Source: Saururus chinensis (Eukaryota > Streptophyta > Magnoliopsida > Piperales > Saururaceae). Taken from it: a DNA stretch of 64,000 bases. The position numbers and the translations under genes are program-made. How positions within the stretch are numbered: the stretch's first letter is position 1; each line of letters opens with the position of its first letter. The stretch is taken from the NCBI GenBank assembly GCA_035235625.1, contig CP141144.1, positions 40,918,014-40,982,013 on the forward strand. The letters run 5' to 3'. Below the pieces are notes generated by a model. That model was not told where the DNA came from. It did not search any database and saw nothing but the letters and a program-made list of their open reading frames with translations. Below are positions 56,161 to 64,000 of the stretch, piece by piece.

Positions 56161-57942
56161 TCATTCTTAAAGCTTAGTTTTAGTGTACTGGTGAACTATT
56201 CCCTGATCGGTACATAAATCTTTAAACAAGTCAGAGGTGTACTCGCCACCCCTGTCAATCCTCAGGATTTTTACTTTCATACCTAACTGAGTCTCTACCT
56301 CAGCTTTAAATTCCTTGAATTTATCCAAGGCATCAGACTTCCTGCTTATTAAATACATGTACCTGTATCTTGAATAGTCATCAATGAATATAATAAAATA
56401 CGTCACCTTTGTAGGTCTAAACATTCAGGGGCCCATAGATGTCAGAATATATCACCCCTAACAGTTCATTTGCCCTTTGTCCCTTTTGGAAGGATTGCCT
56501 GCTCATCTTACCCGATAAGCAATCCTCACACACATGTAGGTCTTTGGATATTTTGGGTAACAACCCAGCACTCGACATTCTATGTAGTTTATCTATATTT
56601 ATATAGCACAAACGCATATGCCAAAGCAAAACATCATCCATAGACAAAACAATATACTCAGAAGCGCTTATTTCATTAGATTCAATAGAGTTCATTACAT
56701 CTAAGCAGTACAATCCATTAATTAAAGAAGCAGTAAATAAAATGGTCCAACCCTTACCCACAGTTGCCTTACTCTCCTTGAACCTAACCTCAAACCCCTT
56801 CTTGGTCAGAACAGGGATTGAAATCAGGTTCTTCCTGATGGAAGGAGCAAAGAGCACATCTGTCAGGATTATGTTAGACCCACTCTTCAAAAGAATCTTG
56901 TAGCTCCCCATAGCCTCCACCTTGCAGTACGTGTTGTTCCCCATGAAGACTTTGTTCTGGCCTAGAATCAGATTGACCATCTCGCCCCTAGTTCCCCTGG
57001 AGTGGAAAACATGCACAGTAGCTCCTGAATCCAGCCACCAAGTCTTCTTCTTGATGTTAGCAAGCATCACCTCAGAGACAACATGTACAATATCCTCACT
57101 CTTGCCCTTATCCTTGCTTGAATGGCTATCCTTCTAGGGACAGTTAGCCTTGAAGTGACCCATTTGGCCACACTTGAAATATGCACCTTTGGGTTTATCA
57201 TTCTCTTTTCCAGTGCCCTTGTTCTGAGGCTTCTTCCCCTTCTTCTTGAAAGCTTTCTTAGAGGGACCAGGCCCCTGTCCACCCTTCTTGCCCCCACTAG
57301 AGTTGTGTACCAGGTTGGCAGTAGCATACCCCCAGAAGCCTTCACATAGTTCCTCCTTTCTTGCTCAAGCCTAAGCTTAGCAGTCAGAGCCTCCATTGTG
57401 ATCTTCTGGTCGCTCATGTTCAAATAGATCACTACACTCTCCCAAGATTTGGGAAGGCTGTTCAACACTGTTGACACTTAGATTCTCTCAGAGATAGGGC
57501 CCTCCAGTGTCTCTAGGTCATCGGCAATGATGGACATGACACTCAGGTGCTCATTCACATCATCTCCCTCCCTCATCCTGGAATTTTGGTATTTTGAGTA
57601 TAACATCCTCTTATGAGCCTCAATCTGCTCCCCATACCTCACAGACACTGCATCCAGCATCTCTCTGGCAGTCTTATACTTTTCAAAGAGCCTTTTTATC
57701 TTAAGCTCCATGAAAGTAAGAATAGTGGACCTAGCCTTATTATCATCATCCCTCAGCTTCTTAAGAGTTTTAAACTGATCAGCTGATGTAACCTCTGGTG
57801 GTGGCTCAATGACCTGCTTAAGTACATAAGCAAGATCAGAAAGAGTCAAGATGTGGTGAATCCTTCTCTTCCACACCAGATAGTTATCAACATTAAGTTT
57901 TTCAGTTTTTCCTAACTTGGTAGTTACCATTTTGGAAGCCAT

Positions 57943-59000
57943 TATTTATCTACAAGGAAACTATTTAAGGTAGGCTTATTGCTTCAATTATAAAGGTACT
58001 TACTTAGACAAACTCTAAATCTAAATATAAGCCTAGGGACAACTTGAATATATTATGCCGAGTTTTCTTATTTAGAATCACCTAATTAGGGTTTTGGGTT
58101 ACTTTGCAAAAATAACCCCCACTACCCATTAACCCCTGAAAGGATGTTACCCTAATTAGGTATTTATGTGTTTTATGAATTTAGAATTCCCAAAAAAAAT
58201 AACTCAGCATATAAATTAGCAAATAAACATAATTGGAGGCTACTAGAATTTAAAAATTCTGTCCAAAAAAATTTTGGTGTATATTTACCAAAATGCCCCT
58301 AGGGCTATTTTGGTAATTTCTACCCTTTAGGGCACACCAAAATTAATCATAGAAAAATTTCAAAGTTATATTCCAGTAAAATAACAATTCTGAATGCAGC
58401 TGGAAATTCAGATTCTGTCCAAAAAAATTTTGGTGTATTACCAAAATGCCCCTATGGCTATTTGGTAATTTTTGTCCTCAAACAGCACACCAAAAAATTT
58501 CACAGCAACTAAAGTAAGTTATCAACACAGTGAATGAAAGATCTAGACAAAACTATATAAATCACACAGAATACACGTGTGAATTGTCCAAAATGCCCCT
58601 AGGGCTATTTTGGTTAATTTACACCCTTAACCAATTAAATTAAATTTATTATCACAATAAACAATTCAAATGGCCCTTGTTGTATAGCAGGGAAGTGTGT
58701 GCTAAAATCATGATTAGAGAAAAAATTTGCACAAGATAAAGTGGCAAAATTACCACTATGCCCTTATGCAAACAATCGTGCACAAAAAAATACAATTTAC
58801 ACTCAAATCATGTACAACCAATAGCCATATCATTCAAAAACATGCTAATTACAGTTATAATCCAGCAAAAATGAAAAACCCTTTGAATTGAATAATAGAT
58901 CATACGATTTAGGCGAAAAACCCCAATTTTACCAATCTAAACCTAGATTAGGTAAAATCGATTGGATCTCAACCAAATCAATGACCAATCCTCCCCCAAA
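57943..59000 (-). repeat. copia leader with recurring CCAAAATGCCCCT motif
   Basis: A block of the type TCTGTCCAAAAAAATTTTGG, a short spacer, ACCAAAATGCCCCTAGGGC and TATTTTGGTAATTT occurs at about 58260-58320 and 58410-58475; a shorter version is at about 58585-58620 and a weak one near 58750. Each block can fold on itself. No gene lies here. Confidence 0.8.
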
Positions 59001-59015
59001 ATGGCTCTGATACCA
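59001..59015 (-). promoter_or_regulatory. primer-binding site, initiator tRNA-Met type
   Basis: The minus-strand sequence TGGTATCAGAGCCAT lies one base inside the 5' LTR and is complementary to the 3' end of plant initiator tRNA-Met, the usual primer of copia elements. Confidence 0.93.
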
Positions 59016-59016
59016 C

Positions 59017-60087
59017 TGTAGAGTGGCCGGCCAGCAGCAGAAGCAGTGGTGGGAGAGGTGGCGCACATAAAAATCTAATCTTTATGCAAGATCTACACAA
59101 TACATGTAAATTCTAACAATAATTAGCAATATACATGCATATAAATCATTCAATCAAAGGAAAACTAATTAACATGGAATGATATAAACTGACCTGGGCC
59201 TCAAACCAGCCCTAGCAAGCCCTCCATGGTAGATCTTGCATACCATCAATAGATCTACTCAATTAAACAATGAAACAAGGATTACCTTCAACGATTTATG
59301 TGTTGATCCTTTCTAGCCTTGATCTTGGAATTAATTTCAGCAAAGCCTCTCCTTGATGCATCAAATCAGTGAGCTCCTCTTCCAAACTTGCACTACCCAC
59401 TGTAGGAGAAGGAAGGAAAAGACTAGAGGAAGAGGAAGAGGGGCGGCCAGCCCTTGGACAAGAGAAAGCCACACCAACCAAGGAGAGAGGGGGCGGCCTT
59501 GAGAAGGGAGAGATGAGAATAATGGAGATCTCCAATTCAATTCAATTGAACCACAATAGAGGGGGACACCTCATTCTCAAATTGGGAATAAGGGAGAATA
59601 TTCTCCCTTATTCTCTCCCTCTCAATTAAACCTCTTCCTTTCCAAATATAGCACGGGCCAGAAATGAACATCCTCTCATGGGCTCACTAAACGGGCTCAA
59701 GACAATGGGCTTATATGCTAAAATACTGGCTTAACACAAAGGGTCATACACAACAGGTGCAGGCTCTGTCTTACAGAGCCCGTGAAGGCCTGAACCCCCT
59801 GCACACGGCCAAGCCCGCAGCAGGGTCAACCCCACACTTACTACGTGTCCTACCCCCAACACCTAATTCGCGTGACTGGGCCCCACAATGTGTAAATGCA
59901 TACCTAGATGTATGTCTAGTGTACGTGTGTGACATGTGTGGGTCCTATTCGAATTATGTGTAACGAGGGATCAAGTGGTGTTGGCGCGTCCGCCCCCACC
60001 ACCCTTGGACCACGTGACCTGTACCGGTTCACCCGGACCGCGACACGTTGGACCAAACCGGGCCCGAGCCCATACCATGGTCCAACA
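59017..60087 (-). repeat. 5' LTR of the copia element (1071 bp)
   Basis: On the plus strand it runs from TGTAGAGTGG to TGGTCCAACA. The minus-strand start TGTTGGACCATGG and end CACTCTACA match the solo LTR ends at 2986 and 7857. A possible TATA element (GCTATATTTGG, minus strand) is near 59645. The flank beyond is GTCTC (60088-60092). Confidence 0.88.
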
Positions 60088-60650
60088 GTCTCCCTGCCCA
60101 TCATCAAGGTGTTGGCAGGCTGAGGTGAGTGGCTAGTTGTTGGTGTGATATGAGAAACTATATTTGTTAATTGAGAGATTTGAGCTGAGAGCTGCTGGAT
60201 CATGGTCATCAGAGTTCTCTTTGGAAGTTGGTGATGACGCCTCTTTCTTATTTGATGCGGTCATTTCGTCCATTGGAGCGTCTGGAGCACCATTGACGAA
60301 CTTCCCTTTGGATATGATAAGGCAAAGGGAGGGAAGTGCGAGGCTTTGATACTAATGTCGTGTCACATAACACAACATAGTTCGGCTAACGCATGGGTGA
60401 AGGGGAGGTACTTGCTGCTGAGCTAAGGGGCGCTCAAGCCCTATGTAGAGGCGGGCATTCCCTTTAGCTGGTGGGTCAGCCAATCACACCCCCTCAATCC
60501 CTCTAGCTTATCTGCTTATGTAAGGGTTATTACATGTGTAAGTGAACAAGTAGAGAGTCCTATTAAGGTTACTTTTGAAACAATAGTGTCAGCTAAGTCA
60601 AGTTGTACCTGTTCATCACGTGGTCACTCCACGATGAAGGGGAAACAACA
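60088..60650 (-). mobile_element. fragment of a second LTR retrotransposon (LTR, PBS, gag start)
   Basis: Minus strand: an LTR-like segment (about 60650-60356, starting TGTTGTTTCCCC and ending GTGACACGACA), a primer-binding-site-like TTAGTATCAAAGCC (60355-60342), and a leader/gag start with MIQQLSAQISQLTNIVSHI near 60207-60150, a coiled-coil-like N-terminus seen in plant gag proteins. The copia element above interrupts it. Family (gypsy or copia) not settled; the right LTR end is tentative. It is a broken remnant. Confidence 0.6.
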
Positions 60651-61790
60651 AATTCACTTTAGGGATAAAATTTTGGGTGTACATCATACACCGTGTTGCC
60701 TGTGTCCCACAAGTATGTTGATGAGTTTAAGTAAGTGGTGAAGCTCACGGCTAGCATGATGTGCAATGCACGCTGAAATATTTTCTCTACTTCAAGACCT
60801 ATTTTACATGGAAAATAGTTTCAGATAATTTGGTTTATAATGTAAACGTTGGATTTGGGGCTTTCAGGAAGAACTTTCAGCTATCAAAACAAACCCAATA
60901 ATGCATGTATACTCAACGAGTAGTTTCGGATAATTACTTCCAGATTTCAACATCCCCATGTCAGTCAATGCTTAATCTTATATGGAACAGATTTTTTTAT
61001 GCATCTTGGCTCTTGTGTGAGATTTAATAACAGAAGGTGTAACTTAAAATATAAACTGGTTGCTATCTTGATATGCAGCCACTGGAAGGGGCTGATGAAG
61101 TACTTTAAACTCTTGTATATGCTACTGATGTAATGCATTTTTCTTGCCTATCGTGTAATAACTTGTTGTTTGCTTATTTGATATATGACCGTCGAGGTGC
61201 CATGATATTCAGCACAATATTGTTCTCACATGTAACAAGAACAGGCAGGTTTGGATTACTTTGAGGTAATCTTATCTAGACTTTATTGGAATTGTCAGAG
61301 GGATTGGTTGTTTGCTAGTTGATGTAGTATAACGGTTTGTTTGCTCCTCTTAATGACGAACGCACAGGGAATACATTCAGAAGGAAAAGAGAAGCACAAG
61401 GTGGAAGCTCCTTAGAGTTTGGGTGCTGAAATCTGAGTCTACAAATTTAAGCACATGCAGATATGAATCTTACAGCCCCACCTTTTCGGAGCTCATGTCC
61501 AATATTTTGTCCTCATGCTTAGGCAGTGTAATCTAAGTTGTGTACCATTCCGTATGGAAGTGACTGTTTCTCATGGGCTTATTGTATATGGGTCTATTCA
61601 GAGTTTAGAGGCGTATTGGGCCATGCCATCTTCTTCAAAGTTGAGCCACGTCCGGTAATGGAGTATTGGGCTTACCAGTTACCCCAACAGAATCCATGGC
61701 CCAGACAATGAACTTTCCTAGTAGGAGCTCCTGCACCTTCGTCCCGAGTGCAGTCTGCAAGTCACCTTCCTTTTTACAGGGCTGGTCAAC
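60651..61790. other. CNL3 5' flank, no gene recognised
   Basis: No domain or repeat could be supported; long frames are absent. The last 200 bases may include the CNL3 promoter and 5'-UTR. Confidence 0.5.
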
Positions 61791-63215
61791 TTGGAGCTAC
61801 TTTGCTCCATCTCCAGATTTCTAGACCTCAACATGGGTAGTATGCTCAACTTGAAGAGCATAATACCCGTCGACAAAATAGTCGAGGCCGCTGTTAACAC
61901 CGGTGTCGACGCTGCCTTTGAGCAACTGCGTTCAGGGCTTTCCAGCTTCTTTGGTGTCGATGACGAGGTAAAAAGGCTTGAAAGAGTGTCATCAAAAATT
62001 CGACTTGTACTCAAGGATGCTCAAGCCCCGAAGACTTGGGTGGATGAGCTCAGACAATTGAGTTCTGAGATGCAGCAGATCGTGGATGAAATGAACGCTG
62101 AGCGTCTGCTGTGGGAGGAAGCAGCAACGAGGAATCAAGTCGGCACTGTTCAGGTAATAATCCGCAAAATAACAGAACCCGTCCAGAAACCTTGGTTTCG
62201 TAGAGGGATAAAAATTAAAATCATTGGGGTCTTGGAGAGGCTGGATGAGATTGCGAAGGAGGCGGATGCCCTTGGGCTGATAAAAGGAAACGGAGGGACG
62301 ATTCCAATTCTGTATCAAGCTCGTCTTAGACCAGAAACGAGTCCCTGCGTGGACGAGAGTGCAGTCCGTGGTCGAGAGACTGATATAGATGCTATCTCAG
62401 AATTGTTGCTGATATCAAGTGATTCGATAAGAAAAGAGAAGAAAATTTGTGTTCCACGATGTCAAGTGATTTCCATAGTAGGGAGGGGAGGGATTGGGAA
62501 GACCACCCTCGCCCAACTTATCTTCCAATATTGGTTAGATGACTCATATTTTCATTTGCAAAGTTGGGCATGCGTGTCTAATGCTTTTGATATTGCCAAA
62601 ATCACCACTGACCTTTTAGAATGTTATACAAGTAAAAATTATTCAAATATGTCATTGGCAACATTGCAGCGCAGCCTTCAAGATGAGGTGAAGGACAAGA
62701 GGTGTTTAATTGTCTTGGACGACCTAAGGACGAAGAAAGACTGGGATAGACTAGAAGCAATGTTTAGTGGTTGTTCATATGGAAGTAAAATTCTTGTTAC
62801 TACTCGTGATAGAAATATTGCAACTGATATTAGTACTGTGGAACCATACGTGTTAGGAACCTTAGGAGAAAAGTACTCTTGGGAATTATTCAAAAATAAT
62901 GCCTTCCCATGCACGGATGCATCTATAGAAGAAAACTTGGGGAATATAGGAAAAGAAATTATGGACAAATGCGAAGGAATTCCTCGTGCAATCAAGGTGA
63001 TAGGGACCAAATTACGAGGTGTTCCAGAGGAAAGATGGGAAAGCGTTCTAAAGAGTAACTTTTGGCAGTCAGTAGATGAGGATGCGGATGATGATGAATT
63101 TTTCCCTGCCTTGAAAGTGAGTTTCCACTACTTATCACTATTTTTTTTTATTACACTAGTTAGCTCCTTCAGCATTGCTTTTGAGTACATCTCTCTTTTC
63201 CCTACTGTTTATTAG
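61791..63215 (+). pseudogene. CNL disease-resistance gene 3, NB-only, probably decayed
   Basis: 474 residues; Met15 (MGSMLNLKS, 61833) is as plausible a start as Met1. Rx-type coiled coil to about 165, but the EDVID site is changed (SSEMQQIVDEM). NB-ARC: VRGRE (192-196), P-loop GRGGIGKTT (231-239; usual GMGG), kinase-2 CLIVLDDLR (305-313; the usual W is R), RNBS-B GSKILVTTR (331-339), GIPR in place of GLPL (397-400). At RNBS-D, about 27 extra bases replace the PSHLKRC region by a hydrophobic SLFFFITLVSSFSIA, and a stop follows at FPTVY. No MHD or LRR was found before 64000. Either a truncated CN-type protein or, more likely, a pseudogene. It lies in opposite orientation to CNL1 and CNL2. Confidence 0.8.
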
Positions 63216-63815
63216 AAATCTTAAAAAGATGAATGACTATCCCTTTTCTGGACACTCTACTGACCATATCGTGTAGAACATTTATCCACTGGACTCTTTG
63301 TGTATGGAATTACTGTTTTCTAGAGAAATAATGAAGGGGCCTTTCTTCAAGATAGCAATACTATATTTTTTGCTTTTAGGTGGAATATTCATTTTGTCCT
63401 GGTTTAAAGTAGTGTAATTCCATCCTTTTGCTAATAGAATGCCCTAAATGCCAGAGCAAAGTTTAATACTCTCTCAACTTAGAGTATACCTTATGGCTTA
63501 TGTATTTAGCACTAGTTACTTCTACTTATTAGAAAGTAATTAATCCAAACTGAAAAGGATTGCTTTATTCCAGCCCAAATTCAACAGGGTTATTCCTCAA
63601 CTTGGCGCTAAAAAATGTGTGAAGACGAGGTGTACATTTTAATCCTTTTCAATATGGATTAATGCAATCAACTTCAGTCTCTAGCACACGAAATGCAGAT
63701 ATCTTTGGATGATTTGCACTATATGAAGTTGCTGAATTACAAATTTTTTGTCTTTTCAGGGTATGTATTGAGAAAATAAAGTAGCTGACAGGAACCATGA
63801 AGCGGTCAAAATGGA
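63216..63815. other. CNL3 3' flank, no gene recognised
   Basis: Immediately after the stop, a short stretch still loosely resembles the GDYVFQKGEL-coding DNA of the relatives. Beyond about 63260 no LRR-like coding sequence is seen in any frame. Confidence 0.5.
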
Positions 63816-63985
63816 TCGAAAATGTGAAAGTGTTGCAGTCTTACATTTGTTAAATAATGAAGTGGCCTATAGAACCTTTTAATTCTTGATGCACAATCAA
63901 TCGAAAATGTGAAAGTGTTGCAGTCTTACATTTGTTAAATAGTGAAGTGGCCTATAGAACCTTTTAATTCTAGATGCACAATCAA
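63816..63985. repeat. 85-bp tandem duplication
   Basis: The units 63816-63900 and 63901-63985 (TCGAAAATGTGAAAGTG.. to ..GCACAATCAA) differ at two positions. A recent local duplication near the window edge. Confidence 0.97.
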
Positions 63986-64000
63986 TGTAGCAATTTTTAT

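Larger units (their letters stand above)
56167..60087 (-). mobile_element. partial Ty1/copia retrotransposon
   Basis: On the minus strand the parts are: 5' LTR (60087-59017), primer-binding site (59015-59001), a ~1-kb leader with internal repeats (59000-57943), gag (about 57942-57070; LNVDNYLVWKRRIHHIL, then KTAREMLDAV and SKYQNSRMREGDDVNEHLS, a UBN2-type copia Gag), protease (WWLDSGATVHVF, about 57040), GAG-pre-integrase (LWHMRLCYINIDKL, CEDCLSGKMSRQSF, about 56620-56450) and integrase core (FIDDYSRYRYMYL, IDRGGEYTS, to about 56167). The copy is incomplete and broken in several places. It lies in the gag start of another LTR element (60088-60355). Its LTR is related to that of the solo LTR 2986-7857. 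Confidence 0.9.

Noticed and set aside
59296-60136. Several open frames on both strands near 59.3-60.1 kb
   Set aside because: They lie inside the copia LTR, and their openness follows from higher GC.

Overview
The window is AT-rich nuclear DNA of a flowering plant. The evidence is three CC-NBS-LRR (CNL) disease-resistance genes without introns in the coding part, spliceosomal GT-AG exon fragments of plant genes (PX-domain, S9 peptidase, PPR), Stowaway and PIF/Harbinger MITEs, an L1 LINE with a plant-type RNase H, a BED-hAT transposon and Ty1/copia and Ty3/gypsy-type LTR sequences. I cannot name the species.

Layout. 1-7.9 kb: nested LTRs. A gypsy-type long LTR runs off the left edge; next to it a copia-type solo LTR is split by a foldback MITE and by a 3.2-kb solo LTR. 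7.9-14.5 kb: three ~125-bp tandem units, then a decayed L1 LINE that is interrupted by about 1.9 kb carrying a first-exon fragment of an S9 peptidase gene. 14.5-22.5 kb: gene-poor, with exon remnants of an unrecognised host gene on the minus strand (17.6-19.7 kb), a Stowaway MITE, a local duplication, a copia-like LTR and an RTE LINE tail. 22.5-27.7 kb: CNL gene 1 (minus), head to head with a decayed EREX-like PX-domain pseudogene (plus). 27.8-43.5 kb: mostly non-coding, with a plausible first exon at 31.4 kb, a PIF/Harbinger MITE, a 1.28-kb direct duplication, a 1.65-kb solo LTR with perfect target-site duplications, and a copia-like LTR. 43.7-47.5 kb: CNL gene 2, the best-preserved gene here. 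47.6-55.3 kb: a PPR fragment and a BED-hAT transposase gene into which a 3.4-kb solo LTR has jumped. 56.2-60.7 kb: a partial Ty1/copia element sitting in the gag start of another LTR element. 61.8-63.2 kb: CNL gene 3 (plus), cut short before the LRR.

How the parts fit. CNL1, CNL2 and CNL3 share diagnostic stretches and are relatives from a dispersed resistance-gene cluster, in three states: full length (CNL2), LRR-shortened with an altered MHD motif (CNL1), and NB-only with altered P-loop and kinase-2 residues (CNL3). The DNA between them has been filled mainly by transposons. At least three long LTRs are solo LTRs with recognisable 5-bp target duplications, which points to efficient removal of internal regions by LTR-LTR recombination. 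I found no clear new multi-gene system. The items most worth a second look are the CNL variants, the hAT/LTR/PPR junctions, the nested LTRs, and the unrecognised minus-strand exons at 17.6-19.7 and 31.4 kb.
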